A stretch of DNA of 64,000 bases, taken from Gonatopus flavifemur. Lineage: Eukaryota; Arthropoda; Insecta; Hymenoptera; Dryinidae. The stretch spans positions 38,724,001 through 38,788,000 of the forward strand of contig JAFFJZ010000004.1 in the NCBI GenBank assembly GCA_018340375.1, given 5' to 3'. Below are positions 32,530 to 43,290 of this stretch, in pieces (the stretch's first letter is position 1; every line of letters begins with the position of its first letter). A model generated the notes under the pieces. It did not search any database and was not told where the DNA came from. It worked only from the letters and a program-made list of their open reading frames with translations. A program made the translations under genes and the position numbers.

Positions 32530-32910
32530 GTCTGAAAGAATTCATAAAGAATTCTTGAGAATCCTTGAGGAATTCTTTTTGAATTCCAGGGATTCATGAA
32601 GAAATCTTTCTGAACTGTCATAATGGGGACTCTTAAAGAATCCCACAATGAATTCATGAAAAATTCTTTATGAATACACCGGGACCAGCGTGCTATGTGG
32701 GATAAATTGACTTCAGAAAAATCTCACAGACAAAATATTTACGCGAATGGTACGCTTGAATCTTCTTGAGACCAAAGTTGAATTTTCACTGGAAGCAGAA
32801 CTCAAACAGCCCAACAATTCAGAAAAAATTCATAATGAATTTATTTGGAACCATAAGAATTCAAAATGGATACATTATGAACTCTTTCTGAACTGTTGTA
32901 TTGTGAGAGG
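32530..32910. repeat. GAATTC-rich dispersed repeat
   Basis: AAGAATTCATAAAGAATTC and AAAAATTCATAATGAATT motifs recur here, in the inverted repeats of the 4.0-7.9 kb transposon (near 4340 and 7630) and near 62320. CAGAAAAAATTCATAATGAA is shared almost exactly. Confidence 0.6.
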
Positions 32911-32999
32911 AGATATTCACATGATAATACCGGGATATTATCTGCGATTTTCGTAACATATTGCGTTCAGTCAAATAATTACCAAAGTTACCATCGAAG

Positions 33000-33480
33000 C
33001 ATGTGTTTTTCCAAAAAAATACTCGAAACTGATTTCATAAGCAAATCCGAAATTTTCAGTGATGATTTTTTGAAACTTCATCTACATAAGTTCCGGGTTA
33101 GAGAAATTCATTGAGTCCAACATAATGTAATTCCATGTGATTTGGCTAGAATATTACCCGAGATTCATTGAAATTTGATAACAATTCGTTGAAAAAGCTT
33201 ATAGAACTGACCAAATCTCATTTACGGATGATCAGATGAGATTTAACCAGACCTTTATTCAATTTCAGTGAGATTTGACGAGTTTCAGTGGGCCTTCTTG
33301 ACCAAGGGTTTGTATTAAACCTCAATTTCCAATTCCGGAAAATTTTTTCTGCAAAAAAATTTTTCCGAAAAACAAAGTTCACGTTTCATATAAATATAGA
33401 TAAGATTTCGAAGAATCATTCCTGAAAATTCCAGATTTTTTAATGAATTCAGTTTCGGCTATTTTGCTACAAAAAAAACG
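33000..33480. repeat. Dispersed repeat related to the 18.35-18.80 kb loop and TTGACCAAGGGTT end
   Basis: The stretch 33400-33480 (GATAAGATTTCGAAGAATCA, TTCAGTTTCGGCTATTTTG) resembles 18560-18640. The part around 33292 (TTGACCAAGGGTT) resembles the end of the 18806-19073 MITE. Confidence 0.45.
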
Positions 33481-34217
33481 TGCTCAGATAGTATAGTTCT
33501 AGTATCCTTTTACACGTGCGTGAATGTATAATAAATTCCATTTTTCATCAGTCTTGAAATCTGTCAACACTGTCTGAAAAATTCTTGAATTGAATAGATA
33601 ATATTTTTTGACATTTTATATTCCTGCATCCGAAATCCACCTCAAGTTCCAACAGAACTTTTTCTCACGTGAATCTGTTGACGGAAACAATTTCCACCAA
33701 TCTTCAGTTTGACTTGCTCCATCTGCAAGATAAAGATTTTTTCTTTACTTCCATTTGGATATTCTTTTAATCAGAGTAGCAAGTTTATTTTGAAATTAGC
33801 GAAGCTTTTTGACATTTCATCACAATCATTTTGTTCCTTCAAACGTTGTTCCAACGTGCCGTATTAAATGTTTATTGAGATATTTTGTTCAAAATTATAA
33901 CTTATGAATCTATTGATTAGACAATCAAATAAAATCTTCACAAGTTTCAAACAACAGTGCATGCTATTGTTCAGATTCAATACCAAACTCATATTTCTAC
34001 TTGAAGTGTGGGAGAGTTGGGCATTCGTTACTTGCGGTACGGGTCTGCGAGTGCACACAAACACTGTCGTTTACGTTATTCGTGTTTCATCTATTTGCCG
34101 CACGCTGAAACTTCTAGTAGAGCGTTGCACGTGTGTACTGTCATTGTATCAGAGTAGTACTCAGTTAACTGCGGAACCTAGAGCAAAGTATTTTTATAGA
34201 TTTCCAATCCTGAAAAT
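33481..34217. other. Upstream region of the hAT transposase
   Basis: It lies directly 5' of the transposase ATG and may contain its promoter. The frame 33904-34221 is open for 105 codons but resembles no known protein. Confidence 0.35.
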
Positions 34218-35895
34218 ATGAAAAGAAATGAAGCAGATCAAGCATCTACTTCTAAAAAACGTCAAGTCAAAAACGTAGTTTCTGGTGAGGTTAGGTCAGT
34301 GGAAGAAAACGAATATGACATAGAAATTGAAAATGAACCATCATCAGAAACAAATGAAGGAAAAATAATGCAGGATAAATCTCAGGGTGATTATAAAACA
34401 TACTTTGAATATATTGAAAGAGAAAATGACAAACTTGGTATTTGTCTTCTATGTGAAAATATAATTAATCTAGCAGTCCAAGATATTTTGAAATTGATTA
34501 ACGTAGATATTGACGTTCACACGCAGTTTACAAATTCTAACACAGATGATAGTGATGATATGGATTCAGAATACGATATTGACGACAGCGTTACCATTCC
34601 GGGAATTCTGTTGTTCTGTGATTTGTCATTCTTTTTAATAAACAAACGGAACTGGCTAATTCTGATAGATTCCGGGATTTGGTGGCAACACTGATTGACG
34701 ATCAAGGAAAGGAAGTGTGTTCAAAAGCTGTGTATAATATTAGAAACACTATTTGAAAAATTGAAAATTCTGATATCTTAAGGGTATTCATCAGAGGCAA
34801 AGTTACTAGATCTCTCTCCCCATTTTTCTCAACGATTGATGAATATAATCGATTTTAATGAGCAGGTGCATCTTCTTAGCATATCAAAGAAAGTGCAGCT
34901 ACTCTTTATTTTTCATTTCATTTGTTCATCGCTGAGGAAACTGGGGGGGGGGGGGGGCGATTTTGGAATCTAGTAACTTTTTGGGAAGGTAGTGAATGCC
35001 GTTAATCAATAGATTAAGAAGTTTCTGTATAGCAGCAAATATTGGATATGTTGAACCTATTCTAGATGTAAGGTCCCGTTGGAAGAGCACGTATGGAATT
35101 ATCAGGATTGCTATTAGATTGAAATGTGCGTTGAAAATGTTGTGGGATACTGACGATAATTTGAGAATTTTCAAAATTAATGATGATGACTGGGAAATCA
35201 TACAAAAAATTACGAATTTCCTAAGACATTTCCAACATATTTCAACCATAATTCACGGGGAAAAATATATTACATTGCCCACAGTAATTGTTGCTTTCAA
35301 TATGTTAATTGATAAAATAGAATTCGTAGTTCATGATTTAGATAATAAGAATGATCGAAATGGAGTTGATGAAATCCTTTTACTAGCGTTTCAAGCTGGA
35401 CGCGATGAATTAATTAAGCATTATGACAAGTGTAATTGGATCTACTGTGTGGCATTAATATTGGACCCACGCCATAAAATTGAAAGTTTCGAAGCAACGG
35501 ATTGGGGACGAAATTTGAAAACATCCAGTATTGCTAAATTTGAAGGAGTGTATAAAAATAATCATCACGTGGAAAATTGTGATGTTTCCTCTATTCGTTC
35601 CCTCGACAACACGTCCAAGAGTGGAATCGATGATGATGCCATAGATTTGAATGCAATCTATCTTCAATCAAATTCTGCTTCAAATATTATGTGGAGGAAA
35701 GGAATTGATGAATATATCAATTCACCAAGAGCTTTGGCAGATACGAATATTCTAGAGTGGTGGAAAAGTCACGCAGAATCATTCCCAACGTTATCTCGTA
35801 TGGCAAGAGATTTACTCAGTCCACTTGCATCATCAGTTCCTGTAGAACGAATGTTTTCCAGAGCAGCATGTAATGTTCTCTTTGATAATAATTAA
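34218..35895 (+). pseudogene. hAT transposase of the 9.2-kb element (decayed)
   Basis: Frame 34218-34694 starts at an ATG (MKRNEADQASTSKKRQVKNV) with an acidic region and a partial BED-like CLLCENI motif. About 300 bp of degraded coding follows, with a G15 run at 34943-34957. Frame 34996-35895 holds the hAT catalytic and insertion region (LDVRSRWKSTYGI, ALILDPRHKIESF) and the dimerisation motif (ILEWWKSHAESFPTLSRMAR, SSVPVERMFSRA). It stops soon after VERMFSRA, earlier than usual. The protein would cut and rejoin the TAGGGGTGCAC ends. The loss of the middle part makes it inactive. Confidence 0.85.
34943..34957 (+). repeat. Poly-G run (15 G)
   Basis: Fifteen consecutive G inside the degraded middle of the hAT transposase. 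It could also be an assembly or sequencing length error. Confidence 0.7.
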
Positions 35896-36197
35896 TTTAC
35901 TGTGACGATACTTATTGATCTTTAGGATGAACTTTTCGGTATCTTACCTCAAGGGGCTATGTGCCGCTTCCTCTCTATATTCTCCAAGATGGTTCCTTTT
36001 TATAACGACAGAACTCCGTATGACGGATTACACCCCGAAGAAAATCTCAATGACTTATAATTTGACGATCGAGAGGGATATGGGACCTTTCTTAGGTTGA
36101 TTGAAATGAACAAAGCCTATGTAATATTGGAGGAAGAATTTATTTAATACTTATAAAAGGCGAGTGTCATATAATAATTCTCCTTCCTCCTCATGTA

Positions 36198-37490
36198 CGA
36201 GGGTGGATTGATAAGTTTCCGGCCTGACCAAGAGATGGCGCCACTAGGCCTACCTTGAGGTGGCGTTCTATAGTACCATCCTTAGATAGCTTGTAGCTAT
36301 AGTTTCAGTCCGATCGCCATGTTAGTTTAGTTTTGAGAGCACGCTAACCAAGACGCCTTTGTGTTTTTCGTAAAAATGGAAAAGCTGGAAAATCGTGCTG
36401 TCATCAAATACTTTTATTTGAAGGGGTCAACGCCGAAGGAAATTAAAGAAGAGATGGACTCAACACTGGGGACATCCTCCCTATCATATTCAACTGTTAA
36501 GCAGTGGGTTTCCGAGTTTAAAAAGGGTCGTGTGAGCACCTCTGATGAGCCTCGCTCAGGATGCCCCATTGAGGTCACAACTCCAGATATGATCGAAAAA
36601 ATCCATCAAATAGTGCTGAAAGATCGCAGATTAAAAGTTCGTGAGATAGCTGAGACCTGTAAGATGTCATATGAACGTGTACAAAATATTTTGCACCAAC
36701 ATTTGTATATGGAAAAGCTCTGTGCAAGATGGGTGCCGCGTTTGCTAACAGTCGACCAAAAATTGATTCGAAAGAACATTTCTACCGCCAATTTGGCGTT
36801 GTATAAGCGTAATCCAAGCGAATTTTTGCGTCGATTCGTAACCGTTGATGAAACTTGGGTCCACCACTACACTCCTGAAACCAAAGAACTGTCTAAACAG
36901 TGGATTGGACCAGGGGAACCAACTCCAAAGAAGGCAAAAACAATTTTTTCGGCGAACAAGGTTATGGCTACTGTTTTTTGGGATGCAAGAGGTATTATAT
37001 ACATTGATTACCTTGAAAAGGGTAAAACTATCACTGGTCAATACTACGCAGACTTATTGCAACGTTTGAGCCACGAAGTGAAAATTAAACGACCTCATCT
37101 GGCGAAAAAAAAAATCTTGTTTCATCACGATAACGCACCAGCGCACACGTCAATCGTTGCGATGGCTAAAATCAACAATCTGAAGTTCGAATTAATGCCG
37201 CACCCTCCCTACTCTCCAGACCTAGCCCCGAGTGACTATTATCTGTTTCCTAACCTCAAAAAATGGCTTGGCGGTAAGAGATTTGCGGACAATGAAGAAG
37301 TAATCGAAGCTGTAAATGGGTATTTTGAGGAGCTTGACGAATCAGTCTATAGAGATGGCATTACTAGACTAGAACACCACTATGAGAAATGTATCAGCCT
37401 TGGAGGAGATTATGTTGAGAAATAAAAAAAAAAAATTCTTAAAAACGTTGTTTTTCTTGGTCAGGCCGGAAACTTATCAATCCACCCTCG
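36198..37490 (+). mobile_element. Full-length mariner element, copy 1
   Basis: The 1293-bp element begins CGAGGGTGGATTGATAAG and ends CTTATCAATCCACCCTCG. Inverted repeats are about 34 bp, with TA duplications at 36196-36197 and 37491-37492. It lies inside the 9.2-kb hAT, so it is younger. Copy 2 of identical length is at 49983-51275 in opposite orientation. Confidence 0.95.
36376..37425 (+). CDS. Mariner transposase (open, copy 1)
   Basis: This is the cut-and-paste transposase of the 36198-37490 element, acting at TA sites. The frame opens upstream with GTG, so ATG at 36376 ([13 protein letters not shown]) is the likelier start, giving 349 residues. The N-terminal third holds helix-turn-helix DNA-binding regions ([15 protein letters not shown]), then [11 protein letters not shown]. 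The catalytic triad is DD34[11 protein letters not shown] (Asp 158), [10 protein letters not shown] (Asp 252) and LAPSDYYLF (Asp 287). Length and all three Asp are normal. It differs from copy 2 at about eight residues. No stop or frameshift is seen, so it may be active. Confidence 0.95.
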   Translation: MEKLENRAVIKYFYLKGSTPKEIKEEMDSTLGTSSLSYSTVKQWVSEFKKGRVSTSDEPRSGCPIEVTTPDMIEKIHQIVLKDRRLKVREIAETCKMSYERVQNILHQHLYMEKLCARWVPRLLTVDQKLIRKNISTANLALYKRNPSEFLRRFVTVDETWVHHYTPETKELSKQWIGPGEPTPKKAKTIFSANKVMATVFWDARGIIYIDYLEKGKTITGQYYADLLQRLSHEVKIKRPHLAKKKILFHHDNAPAHTSIVAMAKINNLKFELMPHPPYSPDLAPSDYYLFPNLKKWLGGKRFADNEEVIEAVNGYFEELDESVYRDGITRLEHHYEKCISLGGDYVEK

Positions 37491-37492
37491 TA

Positions 37493-39030
37493 TATGCCTT
37501 TGTCTTCGAATCTATAAGCTAAGGGAAATTCACAAATCATTTATCTATCCTAATTGTTCGTACATAAATTTATATTGAACTCGAGAAAATCTCTGAACTA
37601 CACACGTAAGAAAGCAGTATACGTAACTTGCAATAAGTACGGTAACTGTCCCTCAGGTATGCGTATATAGCTTTGACTTATAATGAATCCACCTGTACGT
37701 TGCGCTCGCAATGAGAAGAAGTCGAGGGGATTCAGCTGAAAAGAATCTATGAGGTAAACCTCTTATTTGAATTCTCGTTCACGAGAGTGTGTAGGTGCCT
37801 TGGTTTAATAATCGAGAAGATATTCTCAAGTTCAATTTTACATTGATTTTTACCTATATTTATATTGTGAAGAGTTTATTTTGAATCACATGCGACAACA
37901 GCATCTGTCGGTTTTGTTTATAAGCTTTGTTATCGAGTTATCGAATAATTTGATAACGCGCGAGGTCTCTTATCATTGGTTATTTATGTATAATATTATA
38001 TATCGATTATGTATCGATTGTTTGTCAAATTTGAATGATCTTACCTTCCGAGACTTTGCTATAGAGGTGCAAGAAATCTTTAATATTTGTTTTCATTTTG
38101 ACGCGGTCTTCAACTCTTTCTTAGAATTTTGTTTGGTGCACTCGCATGTGATTCTCTATTCTCTTTCCACGCTTTTCGTCGATCGAACGCTATTATGTCA
38201 TCGTTTATATGTTAGTTACCGGAATATATACATTGTTCGTGTGCCGACGATGTTGACATTTTTTCATAACGCGTTCGCTCGACGAATTTTCGTTCGCTAT
38301 TCTACTCTCTATACTTTGCGTGTATACATTATTTTCATCGAAGGGATGTGAACACGTCTTTATCTCTTTATAATTAAATTATTCATTTTTCCTTTGGAAA
38401 TTATTTTATGTTCTTTCACTATCGCGCGGTGTTGTAACCGTATGAATGTCTATGACACATTCGTACCGTTACAAGCATTATTGGTTAGAAAACATAGGAC
38501 TAAGCTGAAAGATGATTTAGTTAGAAAACTTTTGTGCATTGATTGTTGGGTACGATCTAGCTTGAAATTGGAAATCTGTGAAGTCGATTTGTAAAACTTG
38601 AACGTAATTGATTCAATTCGTTTATAAACTTGATTCTTAGAAATTGTTTTACAATACACTGGGAGAAATCACAAAACTGTAACAAAACGGACCTAGATAA
38701 AAATGATCCCTTTCGTGTAAAACAAATATTCCAATCATTCGATTACATCTTTATGAAGAAAAAATACTTCAAATATGTGACCATAAATTTACATTTACAT
38801 GCCGAATGAATGAATAAACGTTTGAACTAACTTCATTACAATTTATGAAGTCAGGTCATGCCACCTGAGATATTTCATTCACCGTATAAAATAAGATTCA
38901 AACATGTTATCCTATGGAACAAATAATCGCAAAGCATGAAGCATTTGATATACTTATGAAATGTGTACACTGCATCATTCTCATGCATATGATATGCATG
39001 AAATATTTGAAAATAAGACTATGTACATAT
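37493..39030. other. Unexplained part of the 9.2-kb hAT element
   Basis: The segment from about 37870 to 38620 is T-rich on the plus strand, with an open frame of 156 codons (37881-38351, MNHMRQQHLSVLFISFVIEL) giving a hydrophobic, F/L/I/Y-rich translation. It resembles no family I know. T-richness alone can create such a frame, so I do not call a gene. It could be a further inserted element or original hAT sequence. Confidence 0.35.
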
Positions 39031-39775
39031 TAGGGGTGTGCGGGTAGCACTTTTTATCGGGTCGGGTCGGGTTCGGGTATTTATATTTCTTTTCGGGTCG
39101 GGTCGGGTCGGGTCGGGTCGGGTACCCGATTAAATCGGCTTTTCCAAGTCGGGTACCCGAATATAATAACATCGCTTGAATTTAATATTTTCAACTTCTA
39201 TTCGAAGTTGCCATTGCCGTTGATATTTTGAGGACAAATTGTCTTGAGCGATTGTAGCAATAAGGGGATTTCATATGAATTCAATTCTAATATGAAGAAT
39301 GCCATATTCACTACAAGTCTATTAGGGTTGTTACTCCATGTAATTGATTATGCAGCGCATTAAGAAATCTCCAAATTGCTTCATGGAATGTTTATATTTA
39401 TTTTTTAATTCAATTGAAAAATATAATCACATTTATATCTCATAAATAATATATTATCTATTTTCGTATTTAGTAACCACAATATAGAATCTTGAACATC
39501 AATGAAAATAAATATTCCTCTTATAAATATCATTCTTTTTTCATATTTTTAAATTTGAATGGAGGAAGCACAACTCTTCCACATGTTTTGTCAGCAATCT
39601 TGATCGAGTTGCTGTCACAATATTTCCTGCTGAGGAAAACGTTTGCTATATTTGAATGACCCGAATGTAATCGGGTACCCGAAAAACTCGGGTAATTGAA
39701 AAACCCGACCCGACGGGTACCCGACCCGACCCGACCCGGTAAAAACCCGATGACTCGGGTACCCGCACACCCCTA
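39031..39775. mobile_element. 745-bp hAT element with GGGTC-type subterminal arrays
   Basis: The termini TAGGGGTGTGCGGGTA and TACCCGCACACCCCTA are perfect inverted repeats with exact GTACATAT duplications (39023-39030 and 39776-39783). Just inside, tandem CGGGT units (39055-39125) are mirrored by CGACC-type units (39700-39740). The AT-rich interior has no transposase frame, so it would be non-autonomous. It is nested in the 9.2-kb hAT. Confidence 0.92.
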
Positions 39776-40234
39776 GTACATATTATACATTTAGAGCAGA
39801 CATACGGCTGTTTATGAAGATAAACTTTATCACGTCTATCATGTAATACTTCTGTTCCATTATTTCCAAATGAAGAAAAATCAATACTATTGATAGTATT
39901 TTTAGGTATCAGATTTTTATTTTCAATTTTCCTCTAATTCCAAACTGATACCGATGTCCACCTGGTGCTTTTGTGCAGTCCCAGTATCGACGATATTCTC
40001 GAGTATCGAAGGTCTGGTCTCGGTATCGTCTCGATACCGATACTGGTCTCGTAGTCTCGTGCACCCCTAGCTCTCATTCCTCCGCTGATTCTCCACCTCC
40101 AGTCCACCGAAGTCCTGGGTGGAGAATCGTTGGTTTTGATGTACGGGTTAGTCACCGAGCACTTCATGTATACTAAAAAAAGATGACATCCTGAATCAAA
40201 ATTATGAATATGTACAAAATGATACAAAATGATT

Positions 40235-42570
40235 TCCTTAGATTTTCTGAGTAAAATTACAGGTGGATCAAGGGAAGTAGAAAGGATGCTGGTATACTAT
40301 ACATCTGTATGTTACGTACCACTACAATCAATATTATCAGGTAGCGTAGAAAGAAAATGAAGAAAAGGCAGGAGTGCAGTGGATATACCGCAGGTCCTTG
40401 CGTTAGAGACACTGCTATCAGATTCTCCCAATAGAATCACAGGTAGATGAAGAAAAAGATGTTATGTACCACCATGATGAATTCCATTAGGTTGCGTCAT
40501 AGACAAATGAAGGAAAGGCAGAAGTGCAGTGGATATACAAATCCTTGCGTTGATAATACCACTATCAGATTCTTCCAACAGAATCATGGGTGGATGAAGA
40601 GAAAGCAAGAAGGATGTAGATGTACCATACATCTGTACGTTAAATCCTACCATGATCATTAGATAGCGTTGAGGGAAAGTGCAGAAAAAATAGGAGCACA
40701 ATAGGTATACCACAAATCTTTGCATCGGGTGCACTCCACTGACCAATTAACGAATGATTAGAGAGACTTTTTAGGATCAACTCGACGAAAATTGAGCAGA
40801 TACAATATTTTGATTATAGAAATTGTTTCAGAACAACTACAGGTCAACTTGACTGATGTGACTGATGATTATATTTGATATTTGATGGATTCCACTTTCT
40901 GCTTACAAGCGATGATTCAGTTGTTGATTACATAATCTTTGATCATCCATTTGATGCCATTCATCATCAATTGAATCCACTCCATAATCTGTAGTTCATC
41001 CATTCAATACAAAATTACCTATGAAATTACCGAATGAGATGGATAGTGGTGGTGGACGACCTACAGATCGCATGGTATATTTGCTTCGTTTTTGTCTTTC
41101 CTCATTGGCCTGATAATCTCTTGACCAAGAGTAGTTATCGGATTGCTTGAATAGCATCACAGGTGTGTAAGAAAACGCGAAAGAGAAGCGAATATACCAT
41201 AGACCTGTACGTCGTCCACCACCACTATCAATTTCATATAGTCGGTCTTGTGGAAATTGTGTATTGAATGGATGAATTACAGATTACAAAGTGGATTCTA
41301 TTGATAATGAATGGCATGAAATGGATGATCAAAGATTATGTCATGGATCAATAACTGAATCATCACTCATAATCAGGAGGGAAAGTTCATCAAAAAACCC
41401 CAATGCAATATGAAAAGTTTTTAGAAAGTGAAGTTCATAACAAAACCTCAAAGAGATGTGAATAATTTGACTAATGGTAGAAGTTGAAGTTGGTCTTCAG
41501 TTACTTTAGTCACATTGAAGTATTTCAAAACGATTTTTTCGAAGGCGAGAACACAATAGATATGTCACAGATTCTTATAACATGCTGGGCTCATCAGTTC
41601 TTTGGAGTAGAATCATAGGTGGCTGGAGACGAAGCAGAAATGAAGCAGACGTATCACAACTTTGTGGGCTAGCTATCGTCACTATCAATCTCATTCGGTG
41701 GCCTCATAGACGAACAAAGGGAAGGCAAAAGTCCAGTGGATATATCACAGATCTATCCGATGCTGGTATCAGATTCTTTGCGTGGTGTTTCAGGGGGATA
41801 AGGAAAGAACAAAATGAAGCGAATATACCATAGATCTGTAAGTTTGCAATCACCACTATCAATTTGGATTACAGATCACAAAGTGAATTCAATTGATAAT
41901 GAATCTCTCAATTCTTCGAGTAGAATTACAGGTGGATGCAGGAAAAACAGGCAAGATGCAGATACATCATACATCTGTATATCATGTACCGGCAGGATCA
42001 ATATCATCAGGTAGCGCAGGAGGAAAATGAAGAGAAGGCAGGAGCGCAGAGGATATACAACAGTTCCTTGCGTCGAGTATACTACTATCAGATTCTTTTA
42101 ATAAAATCACTGGTAGATGAAGAAAAAGCACGAAGGACGCAGAAGTTACTATACATCTCCCTGGTGGAAATACTCCCCTGAAAATTCCTAAGAATCTTTG
42201 AAAAACTCTCAAAATTCGGACATTTCCTACAAATCTGTGCAAGTCTCTACAAAACTCAGAATAATCCTGAAAATCTCTGAGAATATTCTGAGAATTTCTG
42301 AAAAACTTTCAAAATTGGGATTCCCACGAGGGTTGTATTCCACTGACCATCATGATCATTAGGTAGCGTTGTAAGAAAATGAAGAAAAGACAGGAGCGCT
42401 GTGGGTATAACACAAATTTTTGCATCGGATGCACTTGACTGACCAATTGACAGATGATTACGCAGACTGTTTAGGATCAACTCGACGAACATTAAGCAGA
42501 TACAAAAGTCTCCTGATTATAGAAATTGTTGTAAAATAACTACGGGTCAACCTGACTGATATGACTGGAG
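40235..42570. repeat. Complex block of diverged ~185-bp direct repeats with an inverted section
   Basis: Units with AGATTCTTCCAATAGAATCA, GGTGGATGAAGAAAAAGCA, CATACATCTGTACGTT, CATTAGGTAGCGT and AAATGAAGAAAAGGCAGGAG recur near 40250, 40420, 40560, 41590, 41760, 41920 and 42100. A terminal segment (ACTGACCAATTAACGAATGA) at 40738-40868 recurs at 42430-42560. The centre 40909-41372 is a palindrome. Frames inside are not conserved between units, so the repeats are not coding. Confidence 0.7.
40909..41372. repeat. Palindrome inside the repeat block
   Basis: GATGATTCAGTTGTTGATTA on the left matches the reverse complement of the right end near 41372. The inner arms share TAGTGGTGGTGGACGAC with GTCGTCCACCACCACTATCA. 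The centre is near 41140. Confidence 0.8.
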
Positions 42571-43290
42571 ATACAATTCATTCTAAATATCTTCTTCCAA
42601 AGTTCTATCTCTCCAGATGTTTCATTAAAGCTGGATTACATTTCTATTCTTACAAACTTTTATTCTTATCTTCCATCACCTTTGTTTTCAAATGATTCAA
42701 TTCTCGAATATCATGAACATTAAATATCTTTATTTTCATATATCTTTATTTTCATATATTTGGATATTCACAGATCATCATTCTTAGATATGTGCCACAA
42801 ATGAAAATAATCTTATTCGACCGCCCATTTTTCTCCCCATTCCAACATATATTTAATGAAGAGGATTTGTGAGAGTGGAAATATGTGAGAATAGATATTT
42901 ATCAACAGTGATATGTAGGAAAGAATTATCTGAAAATTAAGATGATTGAGATCTCTGATGGAAAATGTTTAATTGAAAATAGAGTATTTTAGAGAAAGAA
43001 TATTTCGAAGTATTATATATGTTATAAATGATATTATAATCACGGATATTGTTTTTGAATGCCTGAAGATCAACCTGATTGATGTAGCTGGAGATGGAAT
43101 TGATTCTAAAATATTTTATCCAAAAGTTTGAACCTCCAGTTGTTCCATTCAAGCTGAATTGTATTCCCATTCTTACGAACCTCTCTTTAGTTTCAATTAC
43201 GTTTGTTTTAAAATAATTCTATTGTTTGATATCATCAACGTTGAATATTTTCATTTCCACATATTTTCACTTCTGCAGGTCTGTATTCCC
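42545..43290 (+). repeat. Diverged direct duplication, ~220 bp copies
   Basis: The stretch 42555-42760 (GACTGATATGACTGGAGATA, TTCCATCACCTTTG) is repeated with divergence at 43075-43275 (GATTGATGTAGCTGGAGATG). It continues the repeat block to its left. Confidence 0.5.

Larger units (their letters stand above)
30915..40069 (+). mobile_element. 9.2-kb hAT transposon with nested insertions
   Basis: The termini TAGGGGTGCACGAGAC and GTCTCGTGCACCCCTA are perfect inverted repeats. The flanking octamer GCTCTCAT is present at 30907-30914 and 40070-40077 and occurs once in the uninterrupted relative at 26755-27146. Subterminal TATCGTCTCGGTAT repeats at both ends are typical of hAT. It carries a decayed hAT transposase at 34218-35895. 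Later insertions inside it include a mariner (36198-37490), a TA-flanked element (31190-32040) and a smaller hAT (39031-39775), which explain part of its length. Confidence 0.92.
30659..40147. mobile_element. Foldback element, CCCGTACAGCAC family, copy 2 (split by a hAT element)
   Basis: The left part 30659-30914 and right part 40078-40147 match the 26755-27146 copy. It ends CCCGTACAGC and TGTACGGG with TTA on both sides (30656-30658 and 40148-40150). About 66 bp of the right arm are missing relative to copy 1. The 9.2-kb interior is the hAT element at 30915-40069. Confidence 0.85.

Noticed and set aside
34943..34957. Poly-G run as a functional element
   Set aside because: It lies in degraded coding sequence and may be a length error.
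36606..37041. Open frames on the strand opposite the mariner transposase
   Set aside because: They are shadows of the coding strand and recur identically at the second mariner copy.
37881..38351. 156-codon frame as a membrane protein gene
   Set aside because: Hydrophobicity follows from T-rich DNA; no family similarity and no gene context.
40235..42570. CRISPR array or coding tandem repeats
   Set aside because: Units are long, diverged, and partly inverted; spacing is irregular and frames are not conserved. The host is a eukaryote.
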